Positions 8,987 to 15,209 of a stretch of DNA of 15,209 nt are shown here, piece after piece. The translations under genes were made by a program, and so were the position numbers. Positions within the stretch are counted from its first letter, which is position 1; each line of letters starts with the position of its first letter. Source of the stretch: an uncultured Moraxella sp. GTDB lineage: Bacteria; Pseudomonadota; Gammaproteobacteria; Pseudomonadales; Moraxellaceae. The stretch is from positions 1-15,209 of the forward strand of contig CAKMOY010000079.1 in assembly GCA_927911235.1 (NCBI GenBank), written 5' to 3'. The notes under the pieces are model-generated. The model had not been told where the DNA came from, did no database searches, and worked only from the letters and a program-made list of their open reading frames with translations.

Positions 8987-9082
8987 TTAGGCGGTTAAAA
9001 ACTTGCCAATACGCTTGATAATACATTGGTCTAATTCTTGTTCGATTTTTTCAAGCTCATCATTCGGGTTGATTTGTATCAT
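8987..9082 (-). CDS. Putative 31-aa protein, translationally coupled to the MoeB-like gene
   Basis: A short ORF starts at the ATG 9082-9080. It overlaps the stop codon of the upstream MoeB-like gene as ATGA and is preceded by GGAGGTGAACT, the strongest ribosome-binding site in the window. It encodes 31 residues, starting MIQINPNDELEKIEQELDQ and ending RIGKFLTA. The sequence is charged, has one Cys, and is predicted to be helical with no signal peptide or membrane segment. It does not end in Gly-Gly, so it is not a MoaD/ThiS-like sulfur carrier substrate. The Shine-Dalgarno also encodes the last residues of the upstream protein (GGEL), so part of its strength could be chance. I do not recognise a family. 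It may be a real small protein or a coupling leader for the kinase gene 26 nt downstream. Confidence 0.5.
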   Translation of the reverse strand: MIQINPNDELEKIEQELDQCIIKRIGKFLTA

Positions 9083-9874
9083 AGTTCACCTCCACAAATT
9101 GAACAATTAAGGTCTTTTTTAAACTTTAACTTGCGTAACGACAGCGTTTCCCCTTGCCAAAGCAACAAGGTTTGAGCAATCGGATTTTTGTTTAACCCCA
9201 AAAATGTCAAAGCTACTTGTGCCTGTAAATTTCCCATAATCTGCGTGGTACTCGCAAGTACACCACTAGTCGCACACGTTCGGCTATCATCGCCTTCGCC
9301 ATGAAACAGACAATGATAACAACCTGAATTTTTATAAGGTTCAAATAATGCCAACTGTCCTACTTGTGCAATGCCTGAAGCGGATAAAAGTGGTAAATTT
9401 TGCTTGACAGCGATTTGGTTAATGTGGTCTCGTGTTTTGAAATTGTCTGTACAATCACAAATTAAGTTAAAATTGCTTAGGCTATTTTTATTAAATTGTT
9501 TTACAATCTCTTGGTAATTGTCTAATGTTAATCGCTCTTGAAAAGCAAATACTTCACAAAAATCATTGATTTTATTTAATTTTTCTTTAGCAATTAACGC
9601 TTTTGATTTACCAATATCATTTGGGGTAAATAGTGATTGGCGTTGCAAATTACTTTCATCAATCACATCATCATCAACGATAACCAACTGCCCTACTCCT
9701 GCTCGGCATAAGGTTTCAGCCAATGGACAACCCAGTCCACCCATACCGATAATTAACACGTTACTGTTTTTTTAAGTTAGTTTGAGCGTCAATATCCCAG
9801 CCATCAAGCAAAATTTGGCGGGCGTAACGAAGCATTTCTTGATCGTTTAAGGTGTTAAATGGTTGATTTAACAT
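9079..9874 (-). pseudogene. MoeB/ThiF/HesA-family E1-like adenylyltransferase, one frameshift
   Basis: Members adenylate the C-terminus of ubiquitin-like sulfur carriers (MoaD for molybdopterin, ThiS for thiamin). The N-terminal part (ATG at 9874) contains LNDQEMLRYARQILL, a family signature. It stops at an A7 run (T7 on plus, 9767-9773). Deleting one base gives NLKNSNVLIIGMGGLGCP and a 264-aa protein, close to the 249 of E. coli MoeB. Visible motifs: ATP loop GMGGLG (43-48), NLQRQ (R78), DCTDN (D142), zinc pairs C185/C188 (CYHC) and C257/C260 (CSIC), and C200 in TCATSGV. No moaD or thiS lies nearby, so the carrier cannot be named. It is the first gene of a minus-strand operon with the 31-aa ORF and the ABC1 kinase, behind a good extended -10 promoter. 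Confidence 0.87.
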
Positions 9875-9898
9875 TTGTTTGCCTGTATAAAAAAGCTA

Positions 9899-9927
9899 AT
9901 TATATCACAAAAAATGCACTATAAAAA
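9899..9927 (-). promoter_or_regulatory. Extended -10 promoter of the MoeB-like operon
   Basis: The minus strand reads TGATATAAT: a consensus TATAAT (9904-9899) with the TGn extension, 25 nt from the ATG at 9874. The -35 position (TTTTTA, 9927-9922) is weak, as is usual for extended -10 promoters. Confidence 0.6.
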
Positions 9928-9951
9928 ATGGGATAGATTGCCTACCCCATT
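9927..9951. terminator. Hairpin terminator, mainly minus strand
   Basis: AATGGGATAG (9927-9936) and CTACCCCATT (9942-9951) form a 10-bp stem with one G-U pair and a 5-nt loop. On the minus strand it is followed by six T. It ends transcription from the remnant genes upstream and insulates the MoeB-like operon. Confidence 0.7.
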
Positions 9952-9958
9952 CTTATTT

Positions 9959-10264
9959 TTAAGTGCTTCTGCACCGATTGGCATTGCCCCTTGCGTTGGT
10001 GCGTTTGGTAAGATGATTTGGCTTTTTGCATAAAGTAGCCGTCTGCCTTTGGCAGATATTGCTTGGGTTTAAAAACATGATATAAAGGTTCATGCCAAAA
10101 CGAGTGAACATCATGGTTTCTTCAAACAATATTGCCAAATCTTCTCGTGCATTATAAAAACTGTACAAATCCACGCCTTTGTCATTAAAGAACCATTGCC
10201 CCACTTGGCTTGATGTCAGACTTTTTTGGTAGCTGTTTGCGGTGCTACCTGCATAAGATACCAA
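9959..10264 (-). pseudogene. C-terminal fragment of an unrecognised protein, decayed
   Basis: A minus-strand open frame without a proper start encodes a plausible protein segment, including SQVGQWFFNDKGVDLYSFY and NAREDLAILFEETMM. It runs to about 10080 and then degenerates into low-quality sequence (NPSNICQRQTATLC). Another frame then looks more protein-like (ILPNAPTQGAMPIGAEALKN) up to the terminator, so at least one further indel is likely. The 5' end runs into the integrase stub at about 10260 in a different frame, which suggests a rearrangement joint. The acidic NAREDLAILFEE stretch might be part of a metallopeptidase-type helix, but I see no HExxH and do not assign a function. It has its own terminator, consistent with the tail of a once-complete gene. 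Confidence 0.5.
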
Positions 10265-10389
10265 GTTTTTGTGCCACTTGTTGCAACATTTAAAATTAAA
10301 CCGCCACCGTCATACAGGCGGTATGGCTTTTCTTTTGGTTTAGCCTTATCAACTTCTGTGGCTGTGAGTGGGCGAGTTGTGATAGACAT
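10216..10389 (-). pseudogene. Tyrosine-recombinase (P4-type integrase) N-terminal remnant
   Basis: The ATG at 10389 opens a 57-codon frame. Its first 44 residues match the arm-type DNA-binding N-terminus of P4-like integrases (DUF4102): PLTATEVDKAKPKEKPYRLYDGGG, then the strand LILNVATSGTKTW. After Trp43 the sequence (YLMQVAPQTATKKV) no longer looks like integrase and a TGA follows. The catalytic R-H-R-Y domain is absent, so the stub cannot recombine DNA. It lies about 130 nt from the 3' end of a tRNA-Leu gene, the classical target for this integrase class, and marks a former integrative element. Quoted runs are short excerpts; the identification rests on the KAKPKEKPY...LYDGGGL pattern. Confidence 0.75.
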
Positions 10390-10435
10390 GACAGTAAAAA
10401 TCCTGTGGATTGACAGTAAAAATTAAAATTACTGT
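10389..10435. repeat. Repeated TGACAGTAAAAA motif upstream of integrase stub
   Basis: TGACAGTAAAAA occurs at 10389-10400 and 10411-10422, a 22-bp period that places both copies on the same helix face. An inverted partial copy (TTACTGT) is at 10429-10435. The first copy overlaps the integrase start codon. This arrangement suits integrase arm sites or an autoregulatory operator, but that role is inferred. Confidence 0.5.
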
Positions 10436-10453
10436 AGACAAATTAAGATAATA

Positions 10454-10488
10454 AAAAACCCCAAAACCTTATAGGTTTTGGGGTTTTT
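10454..10488. terminator. Strong bidirectional terminator after tRNA-Leu
   Basis: A perfect 15-bp stem (AAAAACCCCAAAACC at 10454-10468, GGTTTTGGGGTTTTT at 10474-10488) encloses a 5-nt loop. The T tract on the minus strand terminates tRNA-Leu transcription about 32 nt beyond its CCA end. Confidence 0.9.
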
Positions 10489-10519
10489 AGACTATCCAAT
10501 ACAAGTTAAGATAGATTAG

Positions 10520-10606
10520 TGGTACCAGTGGTCGGACTCGAACCGACACGCTTTTAAAGGCATCGGATTTTGAATCCGACGTGTCTACCAATTTCACCAC
10601 ACTGGC
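10520..10606 (-). tRNA. tRNA-Leu (anticodon CAA)
   Basis: The minus strand folds as an 87-nt class II tRNA. The acceptor stem is GCCAGTG/CACTGGT with a G-U first pair. The D-loop contains TTGGTAGAC. The anticodon stem TCGGA/TCCGA encloses TTCAAAA, so the anticodon is CAA, reading UUG. A long variable arm follows, then the T arm with GGTTCGAGTCC, discriminator A and an encoded CCA. It has its own promoter and terminator and flanks an integrase remnant at its 3' side. Confidence 0.96.
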
Positions 10607-10640
10607 ATAAGTGGTTAAGCTTGTTTGCTTATGAGTGCGT

Positions 10641-10668
10641 ATTATAGCAGGTAAAATAAACTTTGCAA
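10641..10668 (-). promoter_or_regulatory. Sigma70 promoter of tRNA-Leu
   Basis: Minus-strand TTGCAA (10668-10663) and a consensus TATAAT (10646-10641) are separated by 16 nt. The -10 ends about 35 nt upstream of the mature tRNA 5' end. Confidence 0.8.
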
Positions 10669-10772
10669 GCATTATTTTTTTAAAAAAAGTGATTTTTTTT
10701 ATATTTTTTTGAATATTTTAATTTTTTCATGCCGATTCGTGCATTTGTATGGTATTTATTTTTGCCAAATTT

Positions 10773-10781
10773 TGCTATGAT
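10773..10781 (+). promoter_or_regulatory. Candidate extended -10 promoter of zapE
   Basis: TGCTATGAT combines a TGn extension with a 5-of-6 match to TATAAT, about 50 nt upstream of the zapE start codon. No good -35 is seen 17 nt upstream. Confidence 0.45.
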
Positions 10782-10831
10782 AGGGCGTTTCACAAACAAA
10801 TGACAAAATATTTTAAAAAATAGGATTTTAC

Positions 10832-11956
10832 ATGACCTTAAGCCCATTACAACATTATGAACAAGCCTTGCAATCAGGCAATTTTAGCGAAGACAGTCAG
10901 CAACGCCAAGCGATGACTTATCTTGACAATGTCTATCACCAAATTGTCCAAGGGCGTGAGAGCCAAAAAGGATTTTTTAGTTTTTTAAAACGTTATGAAG
11001 CGCCCAAAGGCTTGTATATGTGGGGCGGTGTCGGTCGTGGCAAGACGTGGATGATGGATATGTTTTTTGACAGTTTACCAAATGACCGCAAAATGCGACA
11101 ACATTTTCACCATTTTATGAAACGTGTTCATCATGAATTAAATCAGCTAAAAGGACAAGCCGACCCGCTACAAAAAGTTGCCGAAATTATTCATAACGAA
11201 GCGGACGTGATTTGTTTTGATGAATTTTTTGTGTCCAATGTGTCTGATGCCATGATTTTGGGCGATTTGTTTACCATGCTGTTTAACAAAGGCATTACGC
11301 TGGTCGCCACATCCAACATCGCCCCTGATGGCTTGTACAAAATGGGATTCATCGAGATAGATTTTTGCCTGCGATTGAAGAAGTCAAAAAAAAATACTAC
11401 CGTGATGAATATTGATGCTGGCATTGATTATCGTCTGCGTGTGTTGCAACAAGCTGAACTGTATCTGTCGCCTTTGACCGCTGATAATCAAAATTGGCTT
11501 AAAGAGCGATTTGAAGCGTTAAGCCAAAATCAAACCGTTCAACATACGCCGATTGTCATTAATGGGCGTAAAATTCCTGTGACTGCCAAAACCGAAACGA
11601 TTTTGCATTGTGATTTTAAAGCCTTGTGCATGACCCCACGTTCTGCAAGCGACTTTATTGAAATTGCCAATCAATTTTCTACCGTGTTGGTGGACAATAT
11701 TCCAGCTTTGACCGATATGATGGCAGACCCGACACGGCGTTTGATTTATTTGGTTGATGAATTTTATGACAGACGTGTTAAGCTACTCATGCGTGCCGAA
11801 CAGCCGATTTTAGAGCTGTATCAAGGGCAAAAATTGGCGTTTGAAATTGAGCGAACTCGCTCTCGTTTGTTAGAAATGCAGTCAAAAGATTATTTGGCAG
11901 AACCACACCGTCTTGATGAAAATTCTCATAATGACAAAGCCAACGATGAAATTTGA
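10832..11956 (+). CDS. zapE: Cell division protein ZapE (AFG1-like ATPase)
   Basis: ZapE is an AAA-type ATPase that associates with the FtsZ ring in E. coli and is related to mitochondrial AFG1/LACE1. The 374-aa product matches the family length (375 in E. coli). Walker A GGVGRGKT is at 65-72, Walker B VICFDE at 126-131, and sensor TSN at 160-162. The ATG at 10832 is 6 nt after AGGA. Residues 171-187 are anomalous: they replace the conserved NG..R.RFLPAI segment that carries the arginine-finger region. Reading one frame over gives KNGIHRDRFLPAIEEVKK. One A appears missing at 11339-11342 and one extra in A9 at 11386-11394, so the frame is lost and regained. The ORF stays open but would encode a damaged ATPase if real. 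Confidence 0.93.
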   Translation: MTLSPLQHYEQALQSGNFSEDSQQRQAMTYLDNVYHQIVQGRESQKGFFSFLKRYEAPKGLYMWGGVGRGKTWMMDMFFDSLPNDRKMRQHFHHFMKRVHHELNQLKGQADPLQKVAEIIHNEADVICFDEFFVSNVSDAMILGDLFTMLFNKGITLVATSNIAPDGLYKMGFIEIDFCLRLKKSKKNTTVMNIDAGIDYRLRVLQQAELYLSPLTADNQNWLKERFEALSQNQTVQHTPIVINGRKIPVTAKTETILHCDFKALCMTPRSASDFIEIANQFSTVLVDNIPALTDMMADPTRRLIYLVDEFYDRRVKLLMRAEQPILELYQGQKLAFEIERTRSRLLEMQSKDYLAEPHRLDENSHNDKANDEI

Positions 11957-12002
11957 CAAAATTTGCAATTTATAAAATTTAACAAACAAATAAAATCTTT
12001 GT

Positions 12003-12102
12003 AGAGAAAGTTTGCAAAATAAGCTAAAATAAACGGTTGTATTTCAACCTATTAATCATTTTGCAAACTTGCTCTTTTTTTGTTGATTTAAAACAAAAAA
12101 AG
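12003..12102 (+). promoter_or_regulatory. Nested inverted repeats upstream of metK
   Basis: AAGTTTGCAAAAT (12008-12020) and its exact complement (12058-12070) form a 13-bp stem. It is extended by AGAG/CTCT (12003-12006, 12072-12075) across one mismatch. The 37-nt loop holds a small hairpin GGTTG-TATTT-CAACC (12035-12049). A seven-T run follows, as in an intrinsic terminator. The T run can instead pair in CTTTTTTTGTT (12074-12084) with AACAAAAAAAG (12092-12102), an 11-bp alternative stem. This could be the zapE terminator, or an attenuator in a metK leader. A possible extended -10 (TGATAATAT, 12111-12119) downstream favours the terminator reading. The remaining 77 nt to metK show no other structure. 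Confidence 0.55.
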
Positions 12103-12196
12103 TGACTTTCTGATAATATTTTTAACTTATATATTTAAAAATTGTTAAGAGATAGGTTTGCAAAGCGATTAATTCTTTTTTTAAAGGAAAATTAAT

Positions 12197-13366
12197 ATGC
12201 GTGAATATTCACTCTTTACTTCTGAATCAGTGAGCGAAGGACACCCAGACAAACTGGCTGACCAAATTTCCGATGCGATTTTAGATGCGATTTTAGCCGA
12301 AGATTTGCATGCTCGTGTAGCGTGTGAAACTTTGACAAAAACAGGTGCGGTGGTGTTGGCAGGTGAAATTAGCACCACGGCAAATGTAGATTTTGAAAAA
12401 ATCGTGCGTGATACGGTCAATCAAGTGGGCTATAACCACAGTGATTTGGGCTTTGATGGTTCAACTTGTGCGGTGATTAATATGATTGGCAAACAATCAC
12501 CAGAAATCGCCCAAGGCGTTGATAGAACTAAACCAGAAGAGCAAGGGGCTGGCGACCAAGGTTTGATGTTTGGTTATGCCAGTCACGAAACGGACGTGTT
12601 AATGCCTGCCCCTGTGCAATTTGCCCATCGTTTGATGGAAAGACAAGCCGAATTGCGTAAAAATGGCAAATTAGCGTGGCTTCGTCCAGATGCCAAAGCC
12701 CAAGTAACTGTGCGTTATGATGGGGTAAAACCTGCTTTTATTGACGCATTGGTACTATCAACTCAGCACAATCCTGACATTTCCCAAAAAGATTTGCACG
12801 AAGCGGTGATGGAAGAAATCGTCAAAGCCGTCATTCCTAGTGAAATGCTTCACAAAGACACCCAATATCATATTAACCCAACAGGTTTATTCGTCATTGG
12901 GGGTCCTGTGGGCGATGCGGGTTTGACAGGACGTAAAATTATCGTAGATACTTATGGCGGTATGGCTCGTCATGGTGGCGGTGCATTCTCTGGCAAAGAC
13001 CCATCAAAAGTTGACCGTTCAGCGGCTTATGCAGGGCGTTACGTTGCCAAAAATATCGTGGCGGCAGGGCTTGCCGACCGCTGTGAAATCCAAGTCAGCT
13101 ATGCGATTGGCGTTGCCGAGCCGACTTCTATTTCGTTAAATACCTTTGGCACAGGCAAAATCGCTGATGACAAAATTATTGAACTGGTGCGTGCACACTT
13201 TGACTTGCGTCCATATGGCATTACCCGTATGCTAAATTTATTGCAACCGATGTATCAACAAACCGCCAGTTACGGGCATTTTGGACGTATTGGTTCAGAA
13301 ACTGCCTTTACATGGGAAAAAACTGACAAAGCCGAAATCTTACGAGCAGAAGCAGGTTTATTATAA
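12197..13366 (+). CDS. metK: S-adenosylmethionine synthetase, MetK
   Basis: MetK makes S-adenosylmethionine from methionine and ATP in the cytoplasm, releasing phosphate and pyrophosphate. At 389 aa it has normal length and appears intact. Visible signatures are SEGHPDK near residues 13-19 (active-site His16), GAGDQG at 117-122, and the P-loop-like GGGAFSGKD at 260-268. The C-terminus GHFGRIG...FTWEKTDKA is typical. The ATG at 12197 follows AAAGGA at a good distance. A DUF3144-type gene starts 15 nt after its stop codon with no terminator between, so the two are probably co-transcribed. Confidence 0.97.
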   Translation: MREYSLFTSESVSEGHPDKLADQISDAILDAILAEDLHARVACETLTKTGAVVLAGEISTTANVDFEKIVRDTVNQVGYNHSDLGFDGSTCAVINMIGKQSPEIAQGVDRTKPEEQGAGDQGLMFGYASHETDVLMPAPVQFAHRLMERQAELRKNGKLAWLRPDAKAQVTVRYDGVKPAFIDALVLSTQHNPDISQKDLHEAVMEEIVKAVIPSEMLHKDTQYHINPTGLFVIGGPVGDAGLTGRKIIVDTYGGMARHGGGAFSGKDPSKVDRSAAYAGRYVAKNIVAAGLADRCEIQVSYAIGVAEPTSISLNTFGTGKIADDKIIELVRAHFDLRPYGITRMLNLLQPMYQQTASYGHFGRIGSETAFTWEKTDKAEILRAEAGLL

Positions 13367-13381
13367 TTTTTAGGAAAAAAC

Positions 13382-13718
13382 ATGACTGACAAAAACCAAT
13401 CCCCAAGCCCAACACGACAACGAATTAACAGACGAAATGCACACTTTTTATGAACGTGCAGACGCATTTATCAACCTTGCCAATCAATTGCGTGATGACA
13501 AAAACCATGCAGGCAAGGTCAATGCGTCCATGCTTTACGCAGTCGCTCGCTTTAGTGCGTGGGTGGCGGCGACTGGTTTTGTCAAGGGCAGTGATTATGC
13601 CAAAGAAAAAGACGATATTATTGCACATTTCACCAAAAATTTTGAACGAATGTTGTCTGATAATATTGATGATTATGCTGAAAATTTTCAAACCTATATG
13701 CAAATTGGTAAAAAATAA
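13382..13718 (+). pseudogene. DUF3144-family protein, frameshift near the N-terminus
   Basis: The family has no established function. The ATG at 13382 follows AGGA 15 nt after metK, but its frame stops after 23 codons. From 13401 another frame gives QAQHDNELTDEMHTFYERAD, then FINLANQLRDDKN, VNASMLYAVARFSAWVAATG and a C-terminal DDYAENFQTYM. This pattern of two helices around an Ala-rich SA..YA.AR.(N/S)A.VAA stretch is what I remember of DUF3144. Removing one base from A5 (13391-13395) or C4 (13401-13404) gives a protein of about 111 aa. If the first ATG is not used, the ATG at 13437 would give 93 aa without a good ribosome-binding site. It is small and acidic, with no signal peptide or membrane segment. 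It probably shares a transcript with metK. Confidence 0.75.
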
Positions 13719-13767
13719 TACCTGTTTTGGTTAAACAAATCTTGGGTAAAAACAAAAGGAAAAGCCA

Positions 13768-14757
13768 ATGTTTATTCATGTTACCACACTCACCGACTAC
13801 CTAGCCGAACACCACACCACTCCTGCCGTCAAAAGTGTGATTGCCACCATCACCCACGCCTGTGAAGAGATTAGCGAGCTGTTAAAACGTGGGGCATTAG
13901 CAGACATTTTGGGCGAAGTCGGCAACCAAAATGTACAAGGCGAAGAGCAAAAAAAATTGGACGTGATTGCCAATGATTTATTATTAAACGCCCTAAGTAC
14001 CAACAAATATTGTGCAGGTGTGGCATCTGAAGAGCTTGATAACTCAACCCCTGCCAATCCAAATGGTGAAGTATTGGTATTGTTTGACCCACTAGACGGT
14101 TCAAGCAATATTGACATTAATATGGCGGTGGGGACGATTTTCTCAATTTTACCTTATAAAAATCAAGGCTTTACTGCAACTGACAATGACTTTTTGCAAA
14201 AAGGCACGGAGCAATTGGCATCAGGCTATGTGCTGTATGGCACGTCCACAATTTTGACTTTGACGACTGGCGAAGGCGTGGTGATGTTCACTTACGACCC
14301 AAATTTGCACCAATTTATCCTAATCCAAGAGGACGTAAAAATTAGCCCAGACACCAAAGAATATGCGATTAATGCGTCAAATTATCGTTATTGGTTGCCA
14401 CCGATGCAACGTTATATTGATGAGTGTAACGCAGGTGAAACAGGCGTGCGTGGCAAGGATTTTAATATGCGGTGGATTGCGGCGATGGTGGGCGATGTAC
14501 ATCGTATTTTGATTCGTGGTGGGATTTTTACTTATCCGTTTGACACCAAATTTGCCAATAAAGCAGGCAAGTTACGTTTGATGTACGAAGCCAATCCGAT
14601 GAGTTTTATCATTGAGCAAGCAGGTGGGGAGAGTACCGATGCCGTTAATCGTATTTTGGATATTGAACCGACTAACATTCACCAACGTGTGCCTGTGGTG
14701 TTGGGTGCGAAAAATGAAGTGGAGTATGTAAAAAAGTTGCATGAAGAAATGCAGTGA
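13768..14757 (+). CDS. fbp: Fructose-1,6-bisphosphatase class 1
   Basis: This enzyme hydrolyses fructose 1,6-bisphosphate to fructose 6-phosphate in gluconeogenesis, in the cytoplasm with Mg2+. The 329-aa length fits class 1. The metal-binding residues are visible: EE at 88-89 in ASEELD, and [10 protein letters not shown] from 107 (D107, D110). The C-terminal [20 protein letters not shown] region (split here for reading: KLRLMYE, then ANPMSF, then EQAGG) binds the sugar phosphate. The ATG at 13768 follows AAAAGGAAAA. The frame is intact. Moraxellaceae generally rely on non-sugar carbon sources, so a gluconeogenic role is expected. The next ORF overlaps its 3' end by 17 nt. Confidence 0.96.
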   Translation: MFIHVTTLTDYLAEHHTTPAVKSVIATITHACEEISELLKRGALADILGEVGNQNVQGEEQKKLDVIANDLLLNALSTNKYCAGVASEELDNSTPANPNGEVLVLFDPLDGSSNIDINMAVGTIFSILPYKNQGFTATDNDFLQKGTEQLASGYVLYGTSTILTLTTGEGVVMFTYDPNLHQFILIQEDVKISPDTKEYAINASNYRYWLPPMQRYIDECNAGETGVRGKDFNMRWIAAMVGDVHRILIRGGIFTYPFDTKFANKAGKLRLMYEANPMSFIIEQAGGESTDAVNRILDIEPTNIHQRVPVVLGAKNEVEYVKKLHEEMQ

Positions 14758-15170
14758 TTTCACGCCTTTTCAATGGGAACTTGCGATTACCGCTAGTCGT
14801 TTTGAACTCGGTTTATTAACTAATGATGAAATAATTGCCTTTACTCATAAACTTATGGATAAAGGCTTTTATGATGATGTCATGATTGATATTATTGATG
14901 TTAAACCTTTTAATGAAATTAAAGATAACTTTAAAAACCTAATTAACAAATGAAATCTACCAAAAATCAATCATAATGACAGCCGTTATTTTAATACACT
15001 TTATTTGATTTATCCTTTTACAATCCACCCTTTAAATCTTAATTATTTTGATAAAGATAATTTATTTTATTGGGAATATTATTTATCAAAAGAATATGCT
15101 GATAATGCCGTTTTTGATTTTTTTAATTGAATGCGAAAATTGGCTAAATCGTAACAAAAATAAATCCTAG
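14741..15170 (+). pseudogene. Unrecognised AT-rich gene with in-frame stop and frameshift
   Basis: The ATG at 14741 lies inside the end of fbp. The frame encodes a 70-aa helical-looking segment (FTPFQWELAITASRFELG, LLTNDEIIAFTHKLMDKG) and stops at TGA 14951-14953. The same frame then stays protein-like for 58 codons (NLPKINHNDSRYFNTLYLI, FYWEYYLSKEYADNAVFDF). Removing one base from the T7 run at 15118-15124 continues it as DFLIECENWLNRNKNKS and a stop at 15168-15170. The repaired reading is about 142 residues, interrupted once. GC content is far below that of fbp. No ribosome-binding site is clear at 14741. Size, helical character and composition recall small immunity-type proteins, but I cannot name a family. 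The remaining 39 nt hold no supported gene. Confidence 0.5.
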
Positions 15171-15209
15171 AAATTATGAACCAACTTTTTAACGGTAAAA
15201 AATGATAAT

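Noticed and set aside
10226..10426. Plus-strand 66-aa frame over the integrase region
   Set aside because: It is antisense to the integrase stub, has no ribosome-binding site and no recognisable motif.
10487..10672. Minus-strand 61-aa frame covering tRNA-Leu
   Set aside because: It is simply the tRNA gene, its promoter and terminator read as protein.
1..15209. Frequent TTGCCAAA / GCCAAA words as possible DNA uptake sequences
   Set aside because: They occur mostly in coding frames as Ala-Lys or Leu-Ala-Lys codons and show no fixed flanks or inverted-pair arrangement, so codon usage explains them.
1..15209. CRISPR array, insertion sequence or complete prophage
   Set aside because: No regularly spaced repeats, no transposase, no terminal inverted repeats and no phage structural genes were seen. 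Only the integrase stub suggests mobility.
15171..15209. ATG at 15176 as the start of another gene
   Set aside because: The frame stops after nine codons. A frameshift could extend it beyond the window edge, but nothing here supports that.

Overview
The window looks like chromosomal DNA from a member of the Moraxellaceae, most likely Moraxella or a close relative. The clues are low GC content, housekeeping proteins of gammaproteobacterial type, Asn/Asp-rich extensions on RluD and DnaG, and short AT-rich intergenic regions. This assignment comes from reading protein motifs by eye; no database was searched.

Layout. 1-1000: fabI (enoyl-ACP reductase) on the minus strand with its own terminator. 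1135-1750: folE (GTP cyclohydrolase I) and a strong terminator. 1806-2862: a nitronate monooxygenase-like gene with one frameshift, convergent with rluD (minus strand, 2867-3959). 4100-5155: bamD, an outer-membrane assembly lipoprotein. 5181-5286: a dispersed-repeat-like sequence and a terminator hairpin. 5318-7633: dnaG (primase), frameshifted twice. 7647-9874: a minus-strand operon of a MoeB/ThiF-type E1-like enzyme (frameshifted), a 31-residue ORF starting on an ATGA overlap, and an ABC1/UbiB-family kinase (frameshifted). 9900-10606: a decayed accessory segment holding an integrase N-terminal stub and an unrelated C-terminal fragment, next to a tRNA-Leu(CAA) gene. 10832-11956: zapE, with a 17-residue stretch read in the wrong frame between two compensating indels. 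12003-12102: nested inverted repeats upstream of metK. 12197-13718: metK and a DUF3144-type gene (frameshifted). 13768-14757: fbp. 14741-15170: a very AT-rich, broken, unrecognised gene.

Most genes are independent core functions: fatty-acid synthesis, folate, rRNA pseudouridylation, outer-membrane assembly, replication, S-adenosylmethionine synthesis and gluconeogenesis. They do not form one pathway.

The dominant unusual signal is the number of single-base indels, at least nine, most of them in homopolymer runs. They disrupt even dnaG, which is essential. The simplest reading is uncorrected sequencing or assembly error rather than real gene decay, and I give repaired gene models on that basis. 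The places most likely to hold real undescribed biology are the 31-aa ORF coupled to the MoeB-like gene, the structured metK upstream region, the integrase remnant at tRNA-Leu, and the AT-rich gene after fbp. I did not find convincing evidence of a complete novel system.
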